A stretch of 64,000 nucleotides of DNA from Thuidium tamariscinum (Eukaryota > Streptophyta > Bryopsida > Hypnales > Thuidiaceae), in the NCBI GenBank assembly GCA_947034885.2, contig OX344757.2, positions 8,060,001 to 8,124,000 of the forward strand, written 5' to 3'. Position 1 is the stretch's first letter. Each line of letters starts with the position of its first letter. The translations under genes were made by a program, and so were the position numbers. Below, one piece after another: positions 1 through 11,304 of this stretch. A model generated the notes under the pieces. The model was not told the DNA's origin and searched no databases. It was given only the letters and a program-made list of their open reading frames with translations.

Positions 1-595
1 TTCATACAAATGTGGCTTTTTGAAGTGCAACTGCTTGGATTTTTGCAGTGGTAAAAAAAGGACTTTTGCAACTTCAAACACTAATATCTTGCAATTTATA
101 TGGTGAAACTTCCAAAAAAAATTTCTACATCTTCTTGAACTAGTGCACTAAAAGATCCTATGGTTACATTATTCCAAAAATGTTTTTTTCTAAAATTTGA
201 TAGTTGTCCTAGAAATGACGATTTTGGAGTAGTTTTGGTGAAAACATAGTCAAAAACCTTTAGGGGTTAAAACTTTAGTTCTTTTTTTAATCATCAATTC
301 TTCTTACATTCAGATCCTTTTATCTTTAGTTCTTTTTACCTCACTTCTGTTTATCTTCATTTCATTTATCTTTAGCTCTTTTTATCTTCACTTCATTTTA
401 TCTCCAGTTTATTTTATCTTCAACTCTTTTTATCTTCGATTCATTTTATCTTCTCCAGTGTGATCATTGCATGACAGCTTTCAATTAGTTGTTTTGGCAA
501 AGGAGCTCATGCACAACGTGCGTACTGGGCATGTCCAGAAATGGACATTCCCATCTCCTTGTTTATCACTCACGGAGACCCATATTTAGAGCTAA
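1..595. other. AT-rich intergenic with a tandem T-rich repeat
   Basis: No gene is recognised. Positions about 280-456 are a degenerate tandem array on the theme TTTTATCTTCA followed by a TTCATTTTA-like spacer, with roughly ten unit starts. A GGGGTTAA motif near 262-269 resembles the outer end of the TTAA-flanked elements found elsewhere in the window, but no partner end lies inside the window. Confidence 0.5.
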
Positions 596-1024
596 GAGCA
601 TCCGCACAGCTGCACGCAAAGAGACTCACTCTGGCTATTTGGCCGGGTGGGATGGCTGTAAACGCCCCACCGTAGACACGCCCAACTTAAATAATAGGCC
701 GGCCCTGGCCAAATTTAGAAATCAGACGGCCAAATGGGGAGTCTTGGTGAGGACACGCCAAATGATCTGTTGTTGTTCCCAAGGATCAAGTCGGAAACTT
801 TTCTGCAGTTTTGATGGTGGATGCTTCCCAGCATGAACCAAATGAGGCCACTTGGCACCCTGAAATGAGTTGTCAGACTTCCACCCAAACTAATCTCCTT
901 CTACGTGCGTTATGGAGAGTCTCGCGGTGGGGCGCTCTGCTACCACACGCCCCGCTTGCTCTTATTCAACCCTCCATCCCTAGCTTGGGCGAGCCAGTTG
1001 GCGGGTCGAGCCGTGGGGATGCTC
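596..1024. mobile_element. 429-bp MITE, PIF/Harbinger-like, TAA target duplication
   Basis: The two ends are imperfect inverted repeats: the left begins GAGCATCCGCACAGCTG and the right, read on the other strand, begins GAGCATCCCCACGGCTC. Both sides are flanked by TAA (593-595 and 1025-1027). A 3-bp TWA target duplication and a GAGCATC terminus are typical of PIF/Harbinger-derived MITEs. The interior is GC-richer than the surroundings. Short reading frames across it do not resemble a transposase and are not annotated. Confidence 0.75.
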
Positions 1025-1029
1025 TAAGC

Positions 1030-1737
1030 TGCTGAAGCCGTAGTCAACTGAATGCCCTTGCAAATAGCACCTCGAGGATCGATGCCTGAGTGCCTTGCTT
1101 TTGTTTTTTCCTCAAGGTTTCTTACGATTACTCTGGCAGAGACGAGCTTAAAATGAACTGAACTTGGCCGCCACAGGTGAGCGTCTCCCACATCTATCCA
1201 ATGCAATGCAAGATAATTCAGAGTTGCATTCCAAGCTGAAGGACCCGAAAAACCCGCTTCATCGATTTCACGAAGATCCTGAACGATCTTCCGTCCGGAA
1301 ATGGCGAAAACTGAGTGAACTTGAAAGTAACGTCCGTCCGTCCTTCCCTTGCTGATCGATATTTCCTTCTCTCATCCGCCTGCTTTATTTTTTAAGGTGG
1401 AAAACAATAGCGCGGTAGATTTCAGGGTTGTGGGTACGGAACTAACTGACCGGCAATAAGTCAGTTTTCGAGCCAATCTCATCATCTACCAATCCTGAAA
1501 GAAAAAAGCTGCAGTACATTCTAGTTGGAGGCTTTTGCAGAACTGCAGACAGTCAAGCATTTGTCGTTCTCCTCGAACTTATTACCTCTTGAACGCTTGT
1601 CTGGAAGTCGGAACCTTAAAACGGTCATCTCAATTCCAACCGGTCAATAATAGCGTTGGTTTTCTTTCCATTTTTGAAGTTACAGATGAATCGGAATTAA
1701 GCTTAGTAATATTGGGGGTTTTCAGACTCATATAAGT
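1030..1737. other. Gene-free stretch
   Basis: Short overlapping reading frames occur on both strands, but none shows a recognisable domain, splice structure or strand preference. Nothing else is supported. Confidence 0.4.
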
Positions 1738-1739
1738 TA

Positions 1740-1829
1740 CTCCCTCGGTCCCACTAACAGCTTCCTAATTAGTCTGATTTCCAGTGTTTGCAGGAAGAAT
1801 TTGGGAAGCTACTAGTGGGACAGAGGGAG
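1740..1829. mobile_element. 90-bp Stowaway-like MITE (copy 1)
   Basis: A near-perfect hairpin begins CTCCCTCGGTCCCACTA and ends in its complement, flanked by TA on both sides (1738-1739 and 1830-1831). TA duplication and a CTCCCTC terminus are Stowaway (Tc1/mariner-derived) hallmarks. A second copy of the same length and sequence family is at 25424-25513. Confidence 0.8.
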
Positions 1830-1831
1830 TA

Positions 1832-3094
1832 AAAATCAAGAGTGAGTTGGGTTGTACTCTTGATGTCATGTTCTTCCAATAGTAGGAAGGAGGTCACTCG
1901 GCAACACTCTGACACACTGACATTATCCATGGTTCCTGTTGCGGAGCAGAACCAAGTGGAATGCTTCAAACTTATCTTCAAGGCAACGAAATCCAATTCC
2001 GTTTCATTTGTGACAAAAACAAAACCCAACTTATCTTCAAGAGTCGATTCTCGAGCGGGTAAGCGACGGAATTTGTTGCCGATCGATCCCTCTCCGTCGA
2101 GCTCACACAGTTTTCCGTCCGGGCCAACTGAAACTCTTTTCCGGGTGCAATTGCCTTGCGAAAGCTGACTTGAAGCTGCATCTCTCGATGATCAGTCTCT
2201 GTTCAGGAGCCAACTGAAGACGTTTCATTGAAGTTAGCCTCGGATCTTTCACACGCAATTATGAATGCCAAGAAGAGGACTGCCTGGCTGGCTGCCAAGG
2301 TAGCTGACTTGTCGCCACCAACTGATGGAAATTCAAGGCTATCAGGGTACACATCAATTCGTAGGCCGGGGGGACTGTACTTTGAAACCTTCACACGTTT
2401 GGGGGGACGGAAGGGGCTTCCGAGTAAGTTGGAGAATCAGTGAGTGAGATTCTTAAATGCATGGAATCGAAAAGAGAAAGTAAGAAAAAAAAACCCGATT
2501 ATTCTTTCAGTGAAACTCCGAAGGAGCCACCTCTTCCATGAGGTGGACTCACCTTATTCACGTGAAAGTTGCATTGCCAGTAGCTTTCTGCATGCACCTA
2601 TTCCTTCACATAAATGAGAGTCGAGGGTAAATGATTCTATGATTTTTTCTTCTTCCATAAAATCGTCTTGAAAAGCCCTTGTGAACAATTTGTTCTAGAA
2701 CAATGTAAATCTTCGGGTATTTTATGCAATATTATGACGTTCACGATTACTTTGAGGTTGGTGTGAAGTAAAAGGTACCAAACATGGAGATAAGAAATTA
2801 TGACACATGTTTAACTTTCCAAGACAAGCAACATCTACTAGGCGGCTTTACCGGCTTATGAATGCTTTTAGAGAGCTCATTGTTGTAGGTACATGAGACA
2901 TGTGAAGCGTATCTAAATAGGTTTGAAAAAGCAACTTCTTTGTCTAGTTTTCAACAATGCAATGGAGGTCACTTGGTGCTTCATGATCATTGTGTTGCAA
3001 GCAGTTCTTGAATTAGTTCATATAGAGATGGGAAAAAAAGGGAAAACTTGCTAAAAAAGAAAAGAAAAAGATATGAAAAAATAGGTTTATTTAT
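1832..3094. other. Gene-free stretch
   Basis: Several 60-108 codon frames overlap on both strands between 1842 and 2443, none with recognisable similarity. From about 2450 the DNA is AT-rich without structure I can name. Confidence 0.35.
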
Positions 3095-3096
3095 TA

Positions 3097-3844
3097 CTCC
3101 CTCCATCCCAAAATGATCTTCTAGTTGATATTTTCTTGTCCTAGAATGATTTTTTTAGTATGACAAAAAGAAAAAACCCACAAAATGATTTTCCCTTTAT
3201 AATGGACAATTTAGTGGATACTCCCTATGAGTTCCGCCATCATGATAAAGGCCTACAAGATCAATGTATAACTTAATGTGCAAAACTTTATAGCAACTTT
3301 GACATCCTAATCCAGGGAGGTCACGGCCTAATGGGTTTGACCTTTGAAGATAATAGGTTTAGAATCTGAATTTTGGATTTTATTTATGAGAAAAGAAAGT
3401 ACTTTGGTGGTGGTTTCTTGTTTGTTATTTGAATTGTATACCCTTCAATTTCCTCTCGTGCACAAAAGCAAGTAAATGTTGAATAACAGTATAAATGCCA
3501 TCAGCTATACTCCAACTTTGACATGGACACCATTAGGGCGGGAATGAACAAACAGAAGATTGAAAAAATACAAAGAATATGTGGAAACTGAGAAAATGAT
3601 TGGCTATTGGTACTTCTCAAAAAAGATTTGAAAATCCCATTTTTATATGCTTAAAAGTCATACTTCCAAAATGCTTAAAAGTCGTACTTCCAAAAGTTGT
3701 GTAAAACTCAAATTTATATCACAGTAGGAGTGCATTTAACATTTTAACTCTATATACCATTCCAAAAAATTTGGAAAAAAGTTTTTTTAAACCTTAATCT
3801 AGAACAATTTGTCTAATAAGAAGATCATTTTGGGATGGAGGAAG
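3097..3844. mobile_element. 748-bp TA-flanked Stowaway-like element
   Basis: The left end starts CTCCCTCCATCCCAAAATG and the right end, reverse-complemented, gives CTTCCTCCATCCCAAAATG; the match continues through an adjoining ATCTTCT for about 30 bases. TA flanks both sides (3095-3096 and 3845-3846). The interior is AT-rich and carries no transposase frame, so this is a large non-autonomous element or a MITE that acquired filler DNA. Confidence 0.75.
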
Positions 3845-4538
3845 TATTATTTTTTTTTGCCACATTGAGATCTTTGGCTATACATCTTCTAGTTACATTT
3901 TTAATACTATTAGAAAGCCCTTAGCTAAGAAGGATTAATAAACTTTGTTTTATGACTTTTGGACCTATAGTGAAGAAGTTAGCGACTTTAAAAAAAAAAT
4001 TGGAATTAAAAAAATAGAGAACTATTTTATTTTCATTTTCATTATGGCAACAATACACGATATACTTGATAATAATGAAGTCATTCATCTATCACTTTGG
4101 GTCATCAACAACATTCAAGACAATATCCTTAATTGACAATTTATACCCTCCAAACTCCAAATACACTATTGAATAATGAAGTCATCTATCTAATACTTTG
4201 GGTCTTTGACATCATTTCCAAGTCAACCTTAAATGACAAATTCATACCCCCCAAATCTTCTATTTAAAGAACAATAGGAATTGCAAGAACTACTGTGATC
4301 AATTCTTTTCAAAAGTTCCCTTACTATGAAGTTTTGATTGTCAAGTAGGGACAACACTCTTTATTATAGGTAGAAGATGGTTGATTGCCAAGGGCATCTA
4401 AACAAGGACCTTTTAGTTGTTTACAAAACCATTCATAAATACCATTTGAAGTCAATGTAGAAGACCAATTGTTCAATTTGAAGTCAATCTAGGACAAATT
4501 CATCAAGATGCTCCATGAAGAATGAAAATGTCTTTTAA

Positions 4539-6371
4539 CCGTTTAAGGACCATGGTTGATTTGGGGGGCGGGCGCAATTTCTTTACACAATTCTTGAAAA
4601 ATCCCATTTTGTTATCATTCTATGAATTTAATTCTAAATCAAATTGTTATTGTGGGTTGTACTTAGAGTGGATAGTGAGGAACCATGTCAAAAACAATGA
4701 AACCATACATGATTTATAGAAAGGATACATGTGTCAATTTTCCATTGGTTGTAAAAATTTTATACATATTTTAAAAGAGATATAGTACCCACTTTTCCAT
4801 TGAACGTAAAACTTTTACATTCAATCTACAACCTTAATTTCTTCAACAACTTTGTCTTCAATAGCATGTCTCATTTTCCTTAGTTGTCCCTTCATGCTCC
4901 TATATTGTCTACAAATGATAAAGAAAGCATCATAAACACAAAAACAAGTGAATAAAAAGCATTAACAACAAGAATGACGAAGACAATCAAATAATAATAA
5001 TAATACAACTATCATTAAATGTCAACATTGAAAATTTTAAACATACTCTAATACTAAATTCCTTATTCAAAATTCACAAGCACTTCATTCTACCACAATT
5101 CAATTGAAATAATCAACATACTTACAAATGGAGATACAAATTGCCGAACCCTAAATCTTCTAATTCACCTCCACATATGACATGCAGTGATGCAAATTGC
5201 TTAACATGACATTGTAGTGCAAAATCTTTTTTTACATGCATCAAATGATATCAAAATTACTGAATTTCAAGCAAATACAAAACAATAAGCAGTTGGCTCT
5301 TACAAAAGAATATAATACCTAACATCTTAGTGAAACACTTAATGTCCTATGTTTCATTTTTGGCCTACTTTTTGTATTTTGGTTTGCTTTGTCTCCTTCC
5401 ATAAAGAGCTTAGTGCTGTTGGCTTATTGCACAATAAGAAAAAATAAAAAATCATAGGTCTTAGCATGCTGCATTAAAAATGGCTTTCAAAAATTAAAAA
5501 CTTCAAATAGTACTTGTAAATATTGCTTGTTGAGAGGATCATTGCCATGACATTTGAACTCTCTTTAATGATTACAAAGAAGAACATATTCATCATTCAA
5601 ATGTACTCTACATTAAGTAGCAAGAACAAGAATAATTAAAGCAAGAGCAATGATCATGTACTAATAGGGAAGAAGATGTTAAAAAAAGATTTGAATAGTC
5701 AAGTAATGTTAAGGAAAGAATGTGCATCCTTTAAACATTAAATTGTATATTTGTAAAACCTTTGATTAGTATCCTCCCACCAAAATCTTTTCATTGGTAA
5801 GAAGGCTCCAATGCACCGTGGATGGTAACCATCAATGGCCATGAAAATCTTTTCATACTTTGCAAGGAAGGGGGGGAGAAAAGACACAGTTTGTAAACAC
5901 CATAGATAGTATGAATTGGTTCTATAGGACAAATCCTTGAATCAAACAAAAAATGGAAGCAATCCAACGGTTCATATCTTTGTAATTAATTTTCAATGTA
6001 TTGCAAATAGCTTCTAGCAATGGTGCTAAATAGGATTTGCCACAATTGAATATAAATTTCACTAAATGCTCCAAAAATTGATCCTAAACCTTTCAATTAA
6101 TTCTTTCACACACATAAGTAGTCATCTTTTACATTCATTATATATTTTTGTGCAATATTTCACATATGAAGGGCCAAGCAATTCACGTTCGAACAAATGT
6201 AGCTAATGCATTTTTGCTCACATTTCCTTGAAAATGGCTTTGTTAGAAGCATACAAAGACACTCTAATTGCATTGTTCTTTAAGTTTTTAGAAATGAGAT
6301 GTTCTATAATTAATAATAGACAAAAAAAATGCAAAAATCAACCCAAAAGTAGTTGACCAATCCTCAAAGGG
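4539..6371. mobile_element. 1.83-kb non-autonomous piggyBac-type element
   Basis: Flanked by TTAA at 4535-4538 and 6372-6375. The left end (CCGTTTAAGGACC, then GATTTGGGGGGCGG) matches the left end of the full-length piggyBac element at 18164. The right end read inward (CCCTTTGAGGATTGGTC, then TTTTGGGTTGA) matches that element's right end. Two independent end matches plus TTAA make this a derivative of the same lineage. The interior is AT-rich, with no transposase similarity that I can recognise, so it would need a transposase supplied in trans. Confidence 0.8.
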
Positions 6372-6660
6372 TTAAGAGTTGACTTCCTCAACAATTGAAG
6401 AAGTATCAATTACTTTTAATAAGTGAGGAAACAAAATTAATATGATTTATTTTCTCCACAAAACATAATTTTTAATAAATTTATAAAGAATTTTCCTCTC
6501 AAGTCCAAAAGTGCTAAACCCCAAACCCTGAAGAAAGCACAAAACAAGAACTTCAAAGCTTGTGAATATAGTACCATGATGGAGCATTGAAGTGCAATTA
6601 AGTTCATCTAGTGCCAACCTCTATACCAACCCAATATGAAAAAAATGACATATATATATT

Positions 6661-6811
6661 CAAGAATGTAGCCTTCGGTGTCAAAATGGCACCAAATCAA
6701 TCTGGCCCAACTTTTATGATGCATCCATAATGGCCATATTGCTGTCCAATATGGCTACAATATATTCCTCAAATGATCACAATTTCAAACCCTAAAAAGG
6801 CTACATTCTTG
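6661..6811. repeat. Short inverted-repeat element, possible MITE
   Basis: CAAGAATGTAGCCTT at the left is repeated in reverse complement at the right, about 150 bases apart. I see no convincing target duplication, so the class is uncertain; it may be a MITE or the inner part of one. Confidence 0.45.
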
Positions 6812-8863
6812 GATGGTCTTGCACCTTAAAACTACATGGCCCTGCTGTGGCCACTCATAGGCCATCACTTGCAACCCCCCAAAGTCCGACTATCACACCC
6901 CAAGAACGGACATTACTTTCTCGATACAAAAACAGCACTTCGGCTCACGTAGCCTTTCTTGTATGGACACAATGGGACCATTCCTAAAGTGGACATTTTA
7001 GTCTGATAGTCACAACAAGGTGGTTGGTACCATACCTTACACCCATGTACAAACTCTCCACTAATTTGGTTTTCAAATCATTCAAACGCTGTGAGTTCAA
7101 CCATGCACAAACTGTGAGCAGAGAGAAATGTATGACGGGGACTGTGCTTCAAAAACAAGTGAGAGCAGCAGGCATGCCAGGGTCGAATTAAAGTTATCAA
7201 AAGGGTACATGGAACCTGTTATAGCTACGACTCAGTCGAAGCATCAACCAGGGAAAAAATGAGTGACCTAGGCTCTACCAAATTGATCTAACAAAAAAAT
7301 GACACAGTCGAGAACAGTGCTGGTGCAATGAAATGACTTATATAACTCCCCTAATTTGAGTTTAGACTACGTATACTTGTATACATGCTGGTACAATGAC
7401 AATGACATGACTTGTACATTTTTTCCTAATTTGAGCTCAGAAATGAAGTTTACTTGCAGAAAGGGCAACGCCTCACAATAATCCTCTCAGTGAAACATAG
7501 CCGTTACTTGAAGTACAGATCTCTCCACAACACGCATCAAGAACTATCCAGCACAACCTACATCTCCGGCATAAGAAATTGAACTTGGAAACAAGCCTTA
7601 AGTTTTTTCAATTATTAATATTTTTAACAGTATTCTGACGGAAGTGAGCATCACAACCGCTTTTAAACACAAGGACACCGATCTATGCACTACCAGAGTA
7701 CCTTAACTAAATAACCTGTGAAGCAAAAACACATATGTACCTCATAACTGTAGATGACGTGATGAAAGTGACATGAATCTCCAGTGCAGAGTCCAAGAGA
7801 CTGATCGTCTCCAACAGTCCACGGGACACGTGAAGGTGCAGAATATAGACTGCGCTCCTTTTCTGAAGAGTCGAGTAATCAGTCCAAAAAATGGCCGTCC
7901 CCAAACCGCCCCCAACAAACCTTCATGGATTGATAGCTGCGGTGTGGAATCCAAAGTTCTGTCCGGACAGCCCCAACATTATTTTTGTGAGGAAAACAGA
8001 AAATAAAGACTTGCTTGTCAAGAATTCTAGCTTCCACTTGAGACCCCATTTGGGATATCCTACAAAGAAATGTTGTGCCAACCCGTTTTTAAATCCCACA
8101 TGGGACACATGCAACAACTACCATTAAGGTTGAAAGGTTCTAATTAGCACACCAAGAAACCAATAGAAAACGACAAGTTGCCAGATATGTTATGCAACTC
8201 TTCAAGAGTTAAAGAACAACCTATTGCACCAAGTTTCAACCTAGAGTTACAAACATAGAACAAAACCTCAATCTGAGCAAGAAGCCAATCTAATGTCAAT
8301 ACAGAACATCATGCAATTATGGGTTGCCCATTCCCCAAAGCACAAAGTTAACTTCAATTAAGTTGAAATTTTTTAATTCAATATCCTAAAAGACCGAACA
8401 AGTGTTCAGAGTGAGGGAAAAAAAGAGGAATGACACACCCTCTTATAAAAGAACACTTGATAATCGTATAGCAAATTGGTGTACATCCCCTAATCAACAT
8501 GTCAAAGAAGTGATTCTCGAACATCTACCGATACAACGTTCGCCCCTCGAAACTTAAGCAAATAGTATCTTACCCTTCTAAACTCTAGCATATGGCATCC
8601 AAATGTTACCTTCTTAGGGGCTTTGGAGACTTCTTTCATTTACCAACAAGGAACGTATTTGAGAATTTGACCAATCTAATAATAGGAACTACGCTCGGCA
8701 AAAGAGGTGACTGATTTGGATGATGTCCATAACTTACAATACACGAGATAAATGAACGTAACCAAAACAAATATTTCGCCGAGCAAAGAGAATAGAAACA
8801 TAGCTCCATTGTACCTCAGCACTTGGTCATTCAACACAGAAGTGTAAATCTGTGCCCAAACAT
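6812..8863. other. Region downstream of the aminopeptidase gene
   Basis: This lies 3' of the minus-strand leucyl aminopeptidase gene and should hold its 3' UTR in the part nearest 8863. Overlapping short frames at 7700-8130 and 8676-8894 show no recognisable domain. No other feature is supported. Confidence 0.4.
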
Positions 8864-10849
8864 CTACGCCTTGCTCTTGTGCGAGACAACCCATTCCACC
8901 AGAGTGGCAACAGCAAACCCAGTGCCGCCAGTCTTATCCTTCCAAACTGGTCCAGCAATGTCCAAATGAGCCCAAGGGATACTCTCATCTACAAAATGTT
9001 TCAAGAACAATGACGCGGTGATAGACCCGCCTGCACGGCCACCAGTATTCACCATATCCGCAATGTTGGATTTCATCATCTCCCAGTAGCTGTCCTCCAT
9101 GGGCATCCTCCACAGCTTCTCACCTCCTCTCTTCGATGCTACTGATAGCTCCTCAGCAAGCGCATCAAAGGGAGTGAACATCCCTCCGATCTCATTCCCA
9201 AGGGCAATAATGCAGGCACCGGTTAAAGTAGCCAGATCAACAATCTTATCAACCTTCAATTTACTCGCGTATACAAGCGCATCTGCCAATGTGAGCCTGC
9301 CTTCAGCGTCTGTGTTGTTCACCTCAATTGTCTTCCCATTCGAAGCTGTCAGAATATCCCCCGGTCGCATACCACCACCACTGATCATATTCTCACATGC
9401 CGCAACGATGAAGTGCACTTCCACACCTGCAGATAGTGCTAGTATTCTTGGTTAAATATCGTCGGATTTTGCTATATTAACAAGGAATTCAAGGAAGAGA
9501 ACGCGATTATTTAGCCACATTCAAATGAGAATTTGAAATAACAAAGAGGTTATGAAAAATTCGCCATGATTGGTAGCCTCAACGAAAGACAAATTCATGG
9601 AGCCACCCCGGTGAGAAATGCAAAATGCGAACGAAATCCTGCCTGCAGGTTTAATTGACGCGATGGCTTTGGCGCATCCCAGCACAGCTGCTGCGCCTCC
9701 CATATCGAACTTCATGAGCTCGATCATGCATCCCGGTCCCGTCTTGATGTTATAGCCTCCACTATCAAATGTCAAACCCTTGCCCACAATCGCCAGCTTT
9801 GTGGTCACGGCGCCATTCGCAGCCGGTGAGTATTTCAAGTGGATGAACTTGGGTGGATTCGTTGAGGCGGCAGAGACTCCCAGGTACGCGCCCATCCCAA
9901 GCTTCTCGCACTCCTCCTTTTCCAGAATCTGGGATGTGATCACATCCGCGTGCTCCCCCGCAATCGCCTCGGCCTCCTCCGCCAACACACTCGGTAACAG
10001 CACATTCGGCGGCGCATTCACGAGCTGCCTCGCGAGGATCACCCCAACGGATTGCTTCACCGTCTGCTCAATCAAAGGTTCCAGCCCCGACCCTAACCCT
10101 AGCACCTCCAAAGTCTTCAACACCGGCTTCTTAAACTCGCTCTTGAACCGCGTATCCTCAAACGACCCCAACACCACCCCGGAAGTCACGGCGGTAATAG
10201 CCGCATCCCGATCCGCCACCGACTTCCCGTCCACAACAAAAATAGCCGCAGAAGTAGCTTGTGCCGTCTTCGCGGCTACCGCGACACTCTCACCAAGCGT
10301 CTTCCACACCTTACTACTCCCCGTCTCCTTCTTCCCTAACCCTACCAACCCCACGCGCTTAAACCCCTTCCCATTCACGCGATGAAACGTCGATTGCCCA
10401 GTCTTCCCCTGAAAATCCTCCTCACTCGCAACTTCACTCAACAGCCCGTCCACAAGCGCATCCACACCAGCAAGCTCGCCATCGCGAAACTTCCCATTCT
10501 CGGTACCCGCGCTCCCCTCGAACACTCCGATGACGAACAAGTCCCCCTTCCAGCTCGTGGCGGAAGCATTACCGGGAGCCGTGACGGCGATCTCGGGCAC
10601 CACGGGCGTGGCGGGCTTGGTCAAGCCGACCTCGGAGACTTGCGACGACGCTTTCGTCATGGTGGTGGACTGCAAGCGCAAGTGAAATGTTTTCGGGGCT
10701 GAAGAATGGGCGCCCAAAGGGAAGAGCAAGCGGGGTGAGAATGCGAAGGGGGCGAGGGGGGAGTGTGGGGCGCAGGCGGCGCGGCGCGTGACGGTGGCGG
10801 CGAGGATGTGAGACGGGCGCGGCAGCAGAAGGCCCAAGGCGCGCACCAT
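8864..10849 (-). CDS. LAP: Leucyl aminopeptidase (peptidase family M17), organelle-targeted
   Basis: Exons 10849..9643 and 9426..8864 give 589 aa. The enzyme is a two-metal exopeptidase that removes N-terminal residues such as leucine; plant members are mostly plastidial. Residues 1-80 are rich in Ala, Arg, Pro and Ser and look like a transit peptide. The M17 catalytic half is complete: KGLTFDSGG from Lys357 (ligands Lys357, Asp362; catalytic Lys369), KFDMGG (Asp382) and the signature NTDAEGRL at 440-447 (Asp442, Glu444, Arg446). The start has a good CCATGG context; an in-frame upstream stretch to 11050 lacks ATG. The peptide joint KPAG/VEVHF demands a GC donor. One intron is few compared with the many of flowering-plant LAP genes known to me. 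An internal Met near residue 66 could start a non-targeted form. Confidence 0.95.
9427..9642 (-). other. GC-AG intron of the aminopeptidase gene
   Basis: On the minus strand the exon ends CCTGCAG and the intron begins GCAGGA; the acceptor reads ATCTGCAG before GTGTGGAAG. Only this joint restores the conserved family sequence and keeps the 1770-nt coding sequence divisible by three. No GT nearby gives a sensible protein. GC donors are a known minor class. Confidence 0.85.
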
Positions 10850-11137
10850 GGCGGGCTCTTGGGAAGGGGAAAACGGCGATAAGCACAGTCGCGTGGGAAG
10901 CAGCGGTTGTGGGTCTTGGGGGTTGGGGCCGAAGAGCCCACTTAGCTTTCCTTCGGGTTGCTTGGGATTAGATTTGGTAGGTTCCCTACCACCGTCCACC
11001 CATTGGAGCTCATTTGCATTTCCACAATCACAATTATAAGTTTTTAACAATTTTTGGAGTGATAAGTAGAAAAGACAATGGTTTAAGGGGTTAGATTTTA
11101 GGATTCAAGGTAAATTTATATTTGCCTTTTACCTATC

Positions 11138-11265
11138 CACTACAAGAAAAAGGAGTGTTTTAAGTATAGTCTTAGAGATAAGAGTTTAAGTAATCTCTTA
11201 AAAAGGCCATTACTTAAAATCTTATCCTTAGGATTATACTTAAGACACCCCTTTCTCTTATAGTG
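11138..11265. mobile_element. 128-bp CACTA-type MITE
   Basis: It starts CACTACAAGAAAAAGGAGTG and ends in the reverse complement of CACTATAAGAGAAAGGGGTG, with a 3-bp duplication ATC on both sides (11135-11137 and 11266-11268). CACTAC termini and 3-bp duplications define the CACTA superfamily. It carries no coding capacity. Confidence 0.85.
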
Positions 11266-11304
11266 ATCATTTGCTTAGAGAATTGGAGATGAACTTTGGT
11301 GAGT

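Noticed and set aside
489-1035. Two overlapping frames of 115 and 74 codons
   Set aside because: They lie across the 596-1024 MITE boundary, start without ATG and show no recognisable domain.
2228-2443. 71-codon frame as a small gene
   Set aside because: It has no ATG at its start, no recognisable domain, and is matched by an equally long antisense frame.
9099-10702. Plus-strand frames of 118, 201 and 106 codons
   Set aside because: They are antisense shadows of the aminopeptidase exons.
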